This document shows, in pieces, positions 36,001 to 45,382 of a stretch of DNA of 64,000 bases; positions within the stretch are counted from its first letter, which is position 1, and each line of letters opens with the position of its first letter. The notes under the pieces are model-generated. The model saw nothing but the letters and a program-made list of their open reading frames with translations. It had not been told where the DNA came from and did no database searches. The DNA lies in assembly GCA_934047225.1 (NCBI GenBank), contig OW203992.1, positions 5,073,501 through 5,137,500 on the forward strand. Direction: 5' to 3'. A program made the translations under genes and the position numbers. Source of the stretch: Ypsolopha sequella. Its lineage: Eukaryota; Arthropoda; Insecta; Lepidoptera; Ypsolophidae.

Positions 36001-36161
36001 AAGCATGGCATACTGTTTAATCGCAAAAACATCGTGCCGCGCTCCTTGCACTTGTGATTCAGCTAAGTTGCGTCCCGCGCGTTTAAACATTATACTCCCC
36101 GTACATACAGGATGAACATTTTTAAAGAAGGATAAGTTACTGTCTGATTATATATTATTAA

Positions 36162-36196
<35 letters not shown>

Positions 36197-39100
36197 ATAT
36201 TATTTATAGATATGGAGCATATAAATTATAAAAACAATTAAAGTGGTAAAACCAACACAATTTCATACGATTTTATAATTGAATACATACCTTAATTGCT
36301 ACAAAACAGACTTCTCAAATAAGGCTTAAAAAATCAACGAAAAATCTAGTTTCCGCATATGCAATAATATTAATCAAAAATTGTTTAATTATTACGCAAT
36401 TAAAAGTATTCAAAACTCACAAGATTTTTGAGTGTATTGGTGAGATCTACAACCACATAGAAGTTCATGATTGGTGTACAAATACGTTTCATTCATAAAA
36501 CTTTGTTCCTATTGTAGCACAAAACAATAACTTCCATTATTCTTAAATTTGTTATCGATATAAAAAGCAATTGTTAATGTTTCAATTAAAATTATTTCGA
36601 AGTAACTTCATTAAAAAAAAAACACTTTTCTCATAACTATTGGAAAAATCAGCGATCATATTTTTTAGAATGTATTTTTTTTGTTTGTCACCGAACTTCA
36701 GTGTAAAGATTCGGAACGGTAGCGGCCGCCATGACAGTATCAACATCAGACTTACATCTTACATCTTACATCGCCGCAGCCGATGAACTTTGCATCGGGT
36801 GCAAAGAGTTATAAACGATAATTTCAAAAGTCGGACTCGTGAATGTTCATCCACTAGGGATGATCCATAAAATTTTTTTTTGAGCATGTCTTTGTAACGG
36901 AATGTAGTACCTACAACCTTTAGGGTTGTACCATATGGGGTAAAAAATATATATTTTTTTTAATGCCAAAACTTTAACGGCCTGTATCTTCTAAACGGCT
37001 GGGGTTAAACCCATGTTGACGGGTGTCTAAGAAAAGGTCTCGCCGAGATCTACCCCTCCCAAGTGTCAAAACTTTGACGGTCTGTATCTCCTAAACGGTA
37101 AGAGTTAGACCCATGTTGATGGGTGTCTAAGAAAAGGTCTCGCCGAGATCTACCCCTCCCAAGTGTCAAAACTTTGACGGCCTGTATCTCCTAAACGGTA
37201 AGAGTTAGACCCATGTTGATGGGTGTCTAAGAAAAGGTTTCGGTGAGATCTATCCCCCCCAAGTGTCAAAACTTCAAAGGCTCGTATCTCCTAAACGGCT
37301 GAATCTAGACCCATGTTCATGGTACTCTAACAAAAGGGCTTCACGAGATCTACCTAATGGTAAAATAAAAAATAAAATTTTGCAAATTTTGATCGGCTAT
37401 ATCTCCCGAAAGGCTGGTGCTAGAGAAACCTGGTTTCGACTGTTGTAAATGGCTTGGCAGGGGCTACGTGCCACAATCAAAAAATTTTACATTTGACAGG
37501 TTTTTCCGAATTCTCGTTTAGACCTTTCAAAAAACTGTTAAAACCTGTCAAATGTCATTTTTTTAGCGTGGCACGTAGTCCCTGCCAAGCCATTTACAAC
37601 AGTCAAAACCCGGTTTCTCTAGCACCAGCTTTTCGGGAGATATAGCCGATCAAAATGGCTTATTCCACAAATCCCCTGCGAAGATCCCCTGCGTCGGGGA
37701 TTTGTGGACTTTTTGTCCAGAAATCCCCTGCCGGCGCTCAAGGAAAACGGAAGGGGATTTGTGGACAAAAGTTCCAGAAATCCCCTGACTCATTTATTTT
37801 CATGTTTTTATTAAACAACTAATAAGGTAATCACAGTCTTTATTTTTATACATAGTACATTAACGATGACACTGTTTAACTCACATAAAATATGTTATTT
37901 CTTTACGAGTGTAGACATAAACTGTCTCATATATTTACAATAATAAACGAAATCTTGTATTCATTATAATATCACAGAAAATCAGTTTACAGTAAAGTTT
38001 AATAAACATATCCCTTATTTTTAAACAATTTAAAAACCGATAAAAACAACGAAAAAGTACAAAAGTGTGGTTATTTTCTTTACTCCTTACACGTAAAGAA
38101 AAAGACAGAGAGTCACTCTTCTGGGATAAGAGCGCCTTAATTGCTTCTGTCACCAAGGATTTGCTGGTAGAAATCTCTTTCAGAGATACGCTTGCCTTTT
38201 GTTTATACTGTAAGATTACTGAAATTTGTAACACAGTTATTTTTGTGTGTAATATAGGATTATGAATTGAATTGAATTGTTTAATTTTTGTAACACGCTT
38301 CCTCTGTGAGCGCACTTTTTCCTTGGTCATAACAATGATTTTAATAAGGCGTGGTAATCACAAGCAATTAGCTCATGGTGCGTAAAAAAAGTGAAAAATA
38401 TTTAATTTTTCAGTTATCACAGCGGATAAAGATCTTCAAAACTATCATGGTGGTATCTATGACCCGCCCTCATGTCAAGGAGTATTACACGCGATTTTAC
38501 TTGTCGGCTATGGAACGGGTAAGGAACATAATTAAATGTAAACGACTACTTAAAATATAAAATCTGATTCCGCCTGCCTAGTTTCGCTATAATTCTTTAC
38601 TAGAAGATTGACAAGTTGCCGGGGGCGAGCTTCGCATGCTCAGACTGTCGGTTAGTTATTTTATCCGTTTCTGAGAAAACCTAAAAAAAAAAAAAACCGG
38701 CCAAGTGCGAGTCGTACTCGTGGACGAAGGGTTGCGTACCATTATCTATAATAATACAGATCGCGCTAAACTTCTAGTCTGCTCGGAAGTTGCTCTTCCC
38801 AAGAACGGCCCATACATTTTGTTCCTGGTGATGCGAATCCGATCGATCGATCGCCTCGTGTTTAGAGGGGACTAAAAGTTTGGCGCGATCTGTACTCGTT
38901 AACTTGTAAAGCCTACTTAGCTGTGATAGTTTTCCTTTTAATTTCGTTATGTATACTACTGCCATGATTTTTTTCACGTCTCCACATACAACCGATTCGC
39001 TGGCAGAGGCGTGTATTTGGAGACGTGAAAAAGACTTTGACTCTAACAAAAATTAACGATTTTAAGCTTAATATTTCGCAAACAGAACCCTGGATCGAAA

Positions 39101-42100
39101 AATAGTCTTCTCACACCCTCAATATTTTTAAATTACCTATCCAACGACACCCCACCCTAGGGGATAGACAAGAAAAAAAAAATCATCCCAACTTTACGTG
39201 TAGGGAAGGTACACCAAAAAAAATCTTTTTCAAAATTTTACTGTACCACTTTATTGGCGTGATAAATATGTAAGCTCATGCCAAATTACAGCTTTATTGT
39301 ACTAATAGTCTCTAAGCTAAGCCGCGGACAGAAAGACAGACAGACAGACAGACATAAGGGTTCCTTGTTGTTGACTACAAGGAACCATAAAAAACGGTTT
39401 ATCTTATGAACCAGTTGTTTGAAAAAAAAAACGATTTTGTTTGGCAAACCCAAACACAGAGGCTTGCCTAGAACTTTTTGCTGGAAAACAATGACAAAGT
39501 CAATTATAACTATTAAAAATAAAAAAGGGTAATATTAAATTGCACATCATAAATACTATTTGCACACCAACTATCGCCATCAAAAACCTTTTAGCTCAAA
39601 AAAGAGCCGGTAGGTTAAGTAGAAGTTAGTTAAGGTAGTTTATGATATTTATGACAACCCAGAAAACCTGAAATTGTGCTCCCAAAACATGCCCAACCAA
39701 ATTTAGTGTGCAGTTAGTATTTTTGTTATGCAGACAGTATTTGTTTGAATTGCAGTTAGTATTTTTGAAAGAACACTGTTTTAGCATTTTTCGTATTTTC
39801 TCTTGTGCGTTTAAATACGACCCATAAAATACTTTGAAAATAAAATTTAATAAAATACAAATACCGGTTGTTTTTTAAAAAATCTATTATTTTTGGCAAC
39901 CCGAAACACAGCCTGATAAGTGAAAAGTAATGAAAAAATTATACACTGGGCAAACAAATTAATTTAAAATATCTGCTCAAGAACAAGCTGGGCTTAAAAA
40001 ATTATTTAAACACCAGATTCATAAGTTCATAGTTCCAATAGCTATTTCCATTATTTTTATAATTAACATATTTTACAAATCTTAAAATTATAATGACATT
40101 CAAAATTAAAATTAAGTACCTAACATAAAAATATTATATCATAAAACCTATAAATACAATAAATACAGTAAATTTAATCTTAAAATTATTAAAATAAATA
40201 AAAAATGCTGGCCAGATCACCACCGTCGTTCGGTAGTGTACCCATACATTATTTAAACACCATACATTATCTGCTAGTCCGGTTATAAACTTTTTAGTAA
40301 CGCCAACATTGAAATTTCAAAAAGTCTAACAAACAAACCACAGAACTAAATGACCGACAGTGCGACAATGCTCTTATGGCGCCTGAGTTGATCATCACGG
40401 ACAAAATCGGAACTAACACTGCTATCGTATCAGCTATGCTCAATATACAGTTGCACCCCCCTTCACTATTCACTATTGATTTTCTTTTTCTTATCTTTCC
40501 AATTCAATAAGAAAATAAGACACTTTAAATCATGTATAATAAATTAATAATACATAAATAATTAAAAGCCGTTCAAAGGTAGGTAAATAATAAAAAGTAT
40601 AATTATTTATAAATCATTTTATGTTATTTAAAATAAATATAATATATGTTGCTACACGGGGCATTTATTTTATTTTATTTTTTGTATAATTAAAACAGCG
40701 TATAAAAACGTATTTTTGAAATATATTTTGGCCCACTTTGGGGGCGGGCCGGCATCAGTCGAATTATAGACAGTAATATTATTTTATATTAATTTATATT
40801 ATTTCTATATTTTGTAAAAAACCTAAAAAAATCGAGATAGGAAAAGGAAAATATATAAAATACTATACGAATATAAATCTAAATTAAGTTTGAACACTTG
40901 GCGATTTATCCATCGCAAGGAGATATAAATTAACATTATATCATTGCAGTATAGAAGCACAGAAAGAAAATTAAATCTGGATGTGAGGAGCTCTGAACCG
41001 GGATTCGAACCCGGGACCTCTCGCTTACCGGGCGATTGCTCTAACCACTGAGCCATCCAGGTCTCAACACAATTCGTGAATTTACCGATGTGCTTTCCCA
41101 TAAATCTAAACCGAAGCATCTGTATCTAAACATTATGCCTAACTCCGCCAATTTGATTAGTCTTGCTAAGAAGAAAGGCAAAAAACTTGGCAAGATCGTG
41201 CCTTTTCTTTTTTTTATATCATCCATCAGCCTAGTTCGTCCACTGCTGGACATAAGCCTTTCCAGGACTTTGCCACTGCCTGCGGTCGTCCTGGAAGAAT
41301 TGCCCATACTCACACACTCTGGGCAGGCGGGTTGGTGAGCGCGGTGCCGGAACCCTCGCACCATTGACGCCGCTGCTCATCACCAGTCTGTTCCATATAA
41401 GGCCCGGCTATTAGGGATGGATATACCGCTAGGCATGGTGGGCCTTCTGGTTTTTTGCCTGTGAGCTGTCCTCTTACTCTCCCCCGAATTACTTCGAGGC
41501 GGTCTCCAAGTAAGATGGTGGTTCCTCCACAGTCGAGCCCGGCATCAGCTCTACCACCTATGTGTTTTTTTTTTTATATAAGTATTCAAATTAAGAAAAG
41601 GGATGAAAAATAAAATAGGTACAGAAGGAATTAATGTCATGAGGAAAAAAAATATTTCATTGGCTACCTGTCTCATATCATAAGTCCGTCACTTTTTGCA
41701 GTCATTATAAGATTCATAAATAGATTAAATATACCAACTACTATTAAGCTGCGAATAGACATGCTCCCTGTACCTGGTAGCACAGAAGCATGCTATTATC
41801 AAGCATATGCTACTTAGTAGACATTGCTAGAAGAGAGCATGCTGGTGAATCGCAAGCCATTTGATTTTCGAGCATGCTACAGTAGAGCCACTGAGTGATG
41901 GCGCCTATGACGTATAAATGCCTACAAAGTATCGTAATTATTTATAAGCAAATGTGAATAAAAAAAATGTTATACTTCATTGTTGATAGTGATGTACTAC
42001 TTGTTTCGGTTATTACTTTTCGATTTGAATGTTGCTTTATTGTGCAATAGAATTCGTATAGAAACAAAGATCTTTTTTAAAAAAAGTTTCTCATTTTTTT

Positions 42101-43041
42101 TTAGGTCGTGTTTGAGGTCGCCAAGTTACGCAATAATATTTAATTAAAAACAAAACAATGACGAAGTTAAACTAAACGAAAATAAATTATAGTAAAATAC
42201 TTTTTTCAATTTAGATATTTAAACATCTCTTGGGGGCCCCGGGGCACTACACCGCATAGCCCCCCGATAGCTACGGCACTGGTTTTGGCACATTTTCCTT
42301 TTGTATCATTATGTTGAATGTTGAATGACGTGTCTAATGTTGAGTAAACTCACACTTGATTTTTATTTTTAACCGAAATTTGAAATGTACCTCATCACTA
42401 AATGCAGCTGTCATAAGTGCCATCACTCAGTGGCCCTATTGTACCTGAGGTGCGGGTGCAACGCGGGTGGACGGGGCGTGCTTTGAGGATGTCGAAACGC
42501 GTTTGCTTATCAGCATACTATATTTGACAGCATGACTCAGTCATACTGAACTATCAGTGTTAACTGCTACATACCAAATGGTTTTTCAATTTTTAACTTC
42601 TCAACAAGAAATACAAAGTTAAGTTATGCAATTTTTGCTAAGCGACTGACGTTTAACCTTAATGTCATTTTCTCAATTAATTTACTCCTTGATTGGACGG
42701 TAACACTGAACTTGTTTCGTAGCGTTTAAACTATTCACCAGAGAGAAACGAAGCTATGAGCTAGGAGAAATTGCACCAATAAGAACGCTTCATTTTCCTA
42801 TCCCATCCATTGGTTGATTTTTTCCTAGCTCTAGCATTCATTTACTCGCAAAGCTCTGGCCAGACTATTTTTTACGCTAGTATAAAATATATTTCTTTGT
42901 TATGCAGAGGGTAGCACGCCTTACTGGAAAGTCAAGAACTCCTGGGGCACTGGTTGGGGAGAAAGCGGCTTTGGTAGGTTCATCCGAGGTAAAAACGTCT
43001 GCGGAATTTCGTCAACTCTTGCCACGGTGCAAATAGCGTAG
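29537..43041 (+). CDS. Papain-family (C1A) cysteine protease, cathepsin L-like, five exons
   Basis: Joined exons 29537-30014, 30280-30409, 35421-35599, 38414-38518 and 42908-43041 give 341 residues; every intron is GT-AG and phases agree. Secretory signal at residues 1-19. The inhibitory propeptide at about 37-97 has a perfect ERFNIN spacing (E56, R60, F64, N67, I71, N75) and a GNFD-like GLTSFTD. The mature enzyme starts near 129 (APDSWDW). Oxyanion Gln147, catalytic Cys153 in CSTCWAFSA, His288 in [10 protein letters not shown] and Asn308 in KNSWG are present; cysteines at 150/189, 184/226 and 283/329 match the three usual disulfides. The GC-x-GG loop reads ACEGQ, so a glycine that lines the substrate cleft is replaced. 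Expected role: secreted or lysosomal endopeptidase. Nearest type is cathepsin L, or an insect or viral-cathepsin-like relative; I cannot choose between them. Introns 2-4 total about 12 kb and are mostly transposons. Confidence 0.93.
30040..30130 (-). repeat. SINE body fragment in intron 1
   Basis: GTCATAGTCCACATTC and ATGTTTCACAT match, with changes, the body of the SINE at 12280-12340. No tRNA head. Confidence 0.45.
30280..30409 (+). CDS. Protease exon 2
   Basis: Acceptor GCATTACAG, donor TTTAA|GTAAGT. Encodes [16 protein letters not shown] and the altered ACEGQ loop. The open frame runs back into intron 1, but the splice sites give the homologous joint ATG-TIEGQ. Confidence 0.92.
30624..31230. 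mobile_element. Inverted-repeat element A, uninterrupted copy
   Basis: 607 bases with ends ATGAGAGGTTTTCTTTTTG and AAAGAAAATCCCTCAT. Its middle (CATTAATTACTTTTTTATGT at about 31061) is the unoccupied version of the site that holds the Helitron-like element at 5937. It lies in intron 2 of the protease gene and cuts off the 3' side of the LINE C fragment. Confidence 0.85.
31231..31792 (-). pseudogene. LINE C reverse-transcriptase fragment (upstream of the polymerase core)
   Basis: On the minus strand the frame reads [40 protein letters not shown], then [14 protein letters not shown] and LSKVIPVF. This is the linker and the first fingers motifs of a CR1/Jockey-group LINE. There is one in-frame stop at about 31650, and a few residues are missing after SCGPD. 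It ends abruptly at the repeat on its left, which is unusual because LINEs normally lose the 5' end, so a later rearrangement is likely. Confidence 0.75.
31790..33108 (-). pseudogene. Bel/Pao retrotransposon Gag, decayed
   Basis: From an ATG at 33108 the text reads [15 protein letters not shown] and, after a stop near 32957, a charged segment with [13 protein letters not shown]. Another stop follows near 32750. Then come [18 protein letters not shown] and, after a frameshift near 32555, [13 protein letters not shown], the retrotransposon gag domain called DUF1759. The C-terminal part has two perfect CCHC knuckles ([14 protein letters not shown] and [14 protein letters not shown]). The reading stops at about 31790, where LINE C begins; protease and polymerase are absent. 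Gag would coat the element RNA. It is dead from at least three breaks. Confidence 0.85.
33130..33150 (-). promoter_or_regulatory. Primer-binding site of the Bel/Pao element
   Basis: On the minus strand, TGGTCCTTCGAGCTGGATC follows the LTR end directly. Bel/Pao elements carry a tRNA-complementary TGG-starting site at this place, and I recall the CCTTCGAGC text from insect Bel elements. Confidence 0.6.
33151..34253 (-). mobile_element. 5' LTR of the Bel/Pao element, interrupted
   Basis: On the minus strand it begins TGTGTGGTAACACTG at about 34253 and ends TTGACCCTTAACA at 33151, TG...CA as expected. The 442-bp element at 33426-33867 sits inside it; without it the LTR is about 660 bases. No second LTR exists in the window because the element is truncated on its 3' side. 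Confidence 0.75.
33426..33867. mobile_element. PIF/Harbinger-type miniature element in the Bel LTR
   Basis: GGCCCACTTGCAGCATG is exactly answered by CATGCTGCAAGTGGGCC, and TAA stands outside on both sides (33423-33425 and 33868-33870). Repeated internal words such as AACTCGGGTTA and TAACCCGAG occur in both directions. TAA target duplication indicates PIF/Harbinger. No transposase. Confidence 0.88.
34614..34729. repeat. Near-perfect palindrome, 44-bp arms
   Basis: TTTATAGCACACC...CACGCTGC (34614-34657) and its complement (34686-34729) differ at one position; the spacer is 28 bases. Each arm contains a smaller palindrome, GCGTAAAATGACCACTTTAC(GC). Confidence 0.9.
35037..35368. mobile_element. 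Inverted-repeat element carrying a Penelope-like RT fragment
   Basis: Arms of about 70 bases (35037-35106 and 35299-35368): CACCTCAATACGTGTTATGA is answered by TCATAACACGTATTGAGGTG, and GATTTAGACTGCCTTCATCTG by CAGATGAAGGCAGTCTAAAA. Between them the plus strand reads [16 protein letters not shown] and VLPFLDVLV (about 35211-35290), the conserved thumb-proximal stretch of Penelope-like reverse transcriptases. The arms hold CAGATGA...CTGAAAC, close to the core of the hammerhead motifs in Penelope LTRs. The whole seems to be the end of a Penelope-like element with inverted flanking repeats. Confidence 0.65.
35421..35599 (+). CDS. Protease exon 3
   Basis: Acceptor TTTTTAATTTAG, donor ATAA|GTAAGA. 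Encodes [19 protein letters not shown] and TYGPISI, the conserved middle of the mature enzyme. It starts only 52 bases after the inverted-repeat element ending at 35368. Confidence 0.92.
35937..36100. repeat. TTTAATCGCG family element in intron 3
   Basis: CATAGCCTAATGTTTAATCG at the left, CGCGCGTTTAAACATTATAC at the right, with ACATCGTGCCGCGCTCC inside, as in 10699-10830 and 60591-61078. Confidence 0.6.
36160..36199. repeat. (AAAT)n microsatellite
   Basis: About ten uninterrupted ATAA units. Confidence 0.9.
36961..37360. repeat. 100-bp tandem array, four units, intron 3
   Basis: Units start at 36961, 37061, 37161 and 37261. Shared text includes CTGTATCTCCTAAACGG, AGACCCATGTTGATGGG and AAAAGGTCTCGCCGAGATCT. 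The two middle units are nearly identical and the outer two more diverged, as in unequal crossing-over. Confidence 0.93.
37388..37655. repeat. Large inverted repeat, arms about 115 bases, intron 3
   Basis: TTTTGATCGGCTATATCTCC is answered by GGAGATATAGCCGATCAAAA, and GTAAATGGCTTGGCAGGG by CCTGCCAAGCCATTTAC, then CATTTGACAGG by CCTGTCAAATG near the centre. It starts 28 bases after the 100-bp array, and the outer part of each arm resembles the array unit (GG-x-x-x-TATCTCC-x-x-AA-x-GGCTGG). Confidence 0.88.
37672..37790. repeat. Short repeats of AAATCCCCTG in both orientations
   Basis: CCACAAATCCCCTGCG and CGGGGATTTGTGGAC, then CAGAAATCCCCTG and GGGGATTTGTGGAC, alternate four times. Probably the decayed ends of a small element. 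Confidence 0.6.
38160..38275 (+). repeat. LINE 3' tail in intron 3
   Basis: TTGCTGGTAGAAATCTC and CAGAGATACGCTTGCC, ending in repeated GAATT (ATTGAATTGAATTG). Same tail type as 28738-28855. Confidence 0.6.
38414..38518 (+). CDS. Protease exon 4: catalytic His
   Basis: Acceptor ATTTTTCAG, donor ACGG|GTAAGG. Encodes [14 protein letters not shown] and [11 protein letters not shown]. Short (105 bases), and outside it the frame is not maintained. Confidence 0.9.
38688..39391 (+). repeat. CCAAGTGCGAGTCGGACTCG family copy with an inserted element
   Basis: Begins CCGGCCAAGTGCGAGTCGTA and GGGTTGCGTACC, contains a GACAGACAGACAGACA run at 39334-39352 and ends GGTTCCTTGTTGTTGACTAC / AAGGAACCATAAAAAA. 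A small inverted-repeat element sits near its start. Intron 4. Confidence 0.65.
38757..38894. mobile_element. Small TA-flanked inverted-repeat element
   Basis: CAGATCGCGCTAAACTTCTA is answered by TAAAAGTTTGGCGCGATCTG with TA on both outer sides. About 138 bases. TA duplication suggests a Tc1/mariner-type relation. Confidence 0.65.
39392..40984. other. Intron 4 interior, nothing recognised
   Basis: Very A+T-rich (especially 39950-40210 and 40500-40900). No repeat shared with the rest of the window was found. Confidence 0.4.
40985..41075 (-). repeat. tRNA-like sequence (SINE head)
   Basis: On the minus strand: GGCTCAGTGGTTAGAGCA forms a D arm (GCTC/GAGC with box A), TCGC/GCGA closes a 7-base loop CCGGTAA, and CCGGGTTCGAATCCCGG forms a T arm with box B. 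The acceptor stem does not pair and position 33 is C, not T, so I call it tRNA-derived and not a tRNA gene. It lies next to LINE B-family 3' UTR sequence. Confidence 0.65.
41112..41215 (-). repeat. LINE B-family 3' UTR fragment
   Basis: TTAGTCTTGCTAAGAAGAAA and AAACTTGGCAAGATCGTGCC match 17817-17868 in the same orientation as LINE B. Confidence 0.65.
41218..41570 (-). repeat. RTE-like repeat tail with upstream segment
   Basis: On the plus strand, GTCCACTGCTGGACATAAGC and ACACACTCTGGGCAGGCGGG mirror 22975-23143. A second block, GGCATGGTGGGCCTTCTGG to CTCTACCACCTATG, recurs in part at 52720-52785, so the two blocks belong to one family. Confidence 0.55.
41885..42436. mobile_element. 552-bp TA-flanked inverted-repeat element
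   Basis: GAGCCACTGAGTGATGGCGC and GTGCCATCACTCAGTGGCCC are inverted ends, with TA directly outside at 41883-41884 and 42437-42438. No transposase frame. Intron 4, about 470 bases before exon 5. Confidence 0.75.
42908..43041 (+). CDS. Protease exon 5: catalytic Asn and C-terminus
   Basis: Acceptor TTTGTTATGCAG. Encodes [19 protein letters not shown] and NVCGIS, and ends in TAG at 43039-43041. The C-terminal length is normal for the family. Confidence 0.92.
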
Positions 43042-43068
43042 CCTTTGTTAATTCAAGAATTTGATAAA

Positions 43069-43223
43069 AATAAATAAAAAAAGAAAAACCAGTTAAAAGA
43101 GTTAAAGTTATTTCATTCCATGGAATGAAAAATTATGTATTGTGTTTATTTATATTTTAAATAAGTTATGGGATCGGTCGTTAGATGCGTAATGTATTTT
43201 GTGTTTTAAAATTATATAATAAA
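43069..43223 (+). terminator. Poly(A) signals of the protease gene
   Basis: Overlapping AATAAA at 43069-43078, and another at 43218-43223 followed by a GT-rich TCTGTGTTTTTATT at about 43242. The second has the better downstream element. Only the signals are visible; the cleavage site is inferred. Confidence 0.6.
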
Positions 43224-43286
43224 TTTGCAGTGAATTCTATGAAATCTGTGTTTTTATTCTTAAAAAGAAGTGCCTCAGCAATTAAA

Positions 43287-43600
43287 AAAAACCTGTCAAG
43301 TGCGAGTGAGACTCGCGTACAAGGTTCCGTAATTCGACAGTTTTGGGAACAGAAAATTTAATTTTCATGAATTTCTCAACCCCTATATTTTTCCTGTACT
43401 CTTGATGTGAGCACATATTACCATCATTTTTTTCATATTTTTGGGTCCACAGTTTTGGAGATAAGGGGGACATACATTTTTTGTGGTTTTTCGAGGATTT
43501 TTGAATTCTGGCATGATTTTGACTGTATTTTTCGAAGTGTGTATGGGGAAATTGTCATTAGAGTATTGCGTCATTTGCCTGATTGCTGATTGGCCGGCTA
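43287..43600 (+). repeat. 5' part of a CCAAGTGCGAGTCGGACTCG family copy
   Basis: Starts AACCTGTCAAGTGCGAGTGA and GGTTCCGTAATTCG, with CCACAGTTTTGGAGATAAGG inside. The usual 3' end is not found. It is collinear with the next copy at 43820 and helps to show what was inserted there. Confidence 0.6.
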
Positions 43601-43819
43601 AACGCGCCTGATTGGTGGACTAATGAGGAAGGAACGAACCTCGACCGGGAAGTGGGTAATTACTGCGATCATAACAAATCTCCGGGAAGACCGACAATTG
43701 TCATTGCAATAATCCAAGGCTGTGCCGGATGACGGTGAATTGTGTTTTCAATGCGCTGTAATTTGTGACAGCCATTCTCGTTTATACCATTTACCTTCAA
43801 GTGCAGGATGAAGATATAA

Positions 43820-45255
43820 AAAAAACGGTCAAGTGCGAGTCAGACTCACGTACCTAGGGTTCCGTAGATGAAAAATTTAATTTTGTCATTTTATTTCAGT
43901 AATTTCTCAACCGCTATAATTTTCCTGTAATCTTTACGTAAGCACATATTACCATGAATTTTTTTCATATTTATGGGTCCACCAGTTTTATACAAATACA
44001 AATATAAAGCTTTATTGTACAAAAAAAGAGTTTACAAAATAATAAGGTTGACTCTGAACCCCAAACTAATATAATTGTCTTTTGGGGAACAGTATTTCCG
44101 TTTCGAAGGTACACATACTAAATTAATTTAATTACAAACAAACATATAAAACAAATATAAAATAAATAATATAGTTAAACTACTAATAAATATTATATAA
44201 GTATGTCATACATGAGATAAATATGATTACTTTGGATAAAAACGATAATACATAAATAATTCTATGTAGATATCTAATATAAAGGGTATAAAAAATTTAA
44301 GATTTAATGAAATGTTTTCTGTTTTTCGGTTTACTAATAATTACCTTAAAGTAAATTAGAGAACAGACACACGAAGAAAAAAAAAAACAAAAAAAAACTT
44401 GGTAGATGAATAAAATTATTAAATCTAATAAAATTATCTATCTTTATATACAAGTATATATTTTGTATTTAATTGAATGTAATATTTATTTATTTTGTGT
44501 TTAGTATACGTATTGAGTTAATATATACATAAATATGTTCAGATCATTATTTAAGTATTTTTGATTATAATAGGTACACCGCCTACGCCTTCACGTACAT
44601 CCAAAATATTTTCCACCCAAAGGTTGTCTGGAAGAAATCGCTCTAAGCGATAAGACCGCCCATTGTTGCCTATATTTTTGTTTTTTTCCAACTTTGTATT
44701 TTTGTACTTTTTTGTTGTTTTTCTTTTGGTGCACAATAAAGCGTATTTATGTTATGTTATGTTATTAAAATCTATCTGGTATTTGCTACCTAATGAGCAG
44801 TATGAAAGAAGACCAGTAATACTTGACACTTGTATCATAAGTACTTTACAAGATTTGGAGATAAGGGGACGAGGGCATATATTTTTTTGTGGTTTTTCAA
44901 AGATTTCTCGAAACCAGTGCAAATAAATATAGTAAATATATATAATTTTTAAATCAACTCTTTAATATCTACAATTGGATACCAATTAATCACCCGTATT
45001 GTGTTTTTAGGATAGTATTTTTTATTTTTCTCTCTTGTTTTGTAAATATTTTGAACAATTTGAAAACATTAATTTTTTTTTACATTGTTTTCTGTGGGCA
45101 AATTAATGCTACTTTTGTGCTAAATTTCAAGTCTTTCACTTTAACGGTGCTTAAGTTATGAGGTTGTGACATACAGGACGAACGGACGGACGTACAACGG
45201 AGTCTGACCATAAAGGTTCCTTTTGTACCTTTTAAGTACTACGGAACCCTAAAAA
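43820..45255 (+). repeat. CCAAGTGCGAGTCGGACTCG family copy split by LINE tails
   Basis: Starts AACGGTCAAGTGCGAGTCAG at about 43828 and ends CTACGGAACCCTAAAAA at 45256. Text collinear with 43287-43500 stops at TCCACCAGTTTTA (43990) and resumes at TTTGGAGATAAGG (44854). Confidence 0.65.
43991..44765. mobile_element. Insert with two outward-facing LINE-type 3' tails
   Basis: The left end, read on the minus strand, is a 3' tail (CAATAAAGCTTTATATTTGT). The right end, read on the plus strand, is another: TTGTCTGGAAGAAATCGC, GCGATAAGACCGCCC, CAATAAAGCG and ATGTTATGTTATGTTAT. Two different retroelement tails back to back suggest two successive insertions or one rearranged copy. Confidence 0.55.
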
Positions 45256-45382
45256 CAAATTCAAATTTATGCTTACTATTTATGCTTACTAATTATTTGA
45301 AGTAATATTGTCGAACTTGAAATAATAATAATAATTTATCTAAGTTCGTTTATTTGCAATAAGTAAATTATTAGGTAAGTTA

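Noticed and set aside
37935..38330. 131-codon minus-strand frame in intron 3
   Set aside because: It overlaps a LINE 3' tail and has the Lys/Ser/Leu composition of A+T-rich noise.
40985..41075. A genuine tRNA gene
   Set aside because: D and T arms are good, but the acceptor stem does not pair and the base before the putative anticodon is C instead of T.
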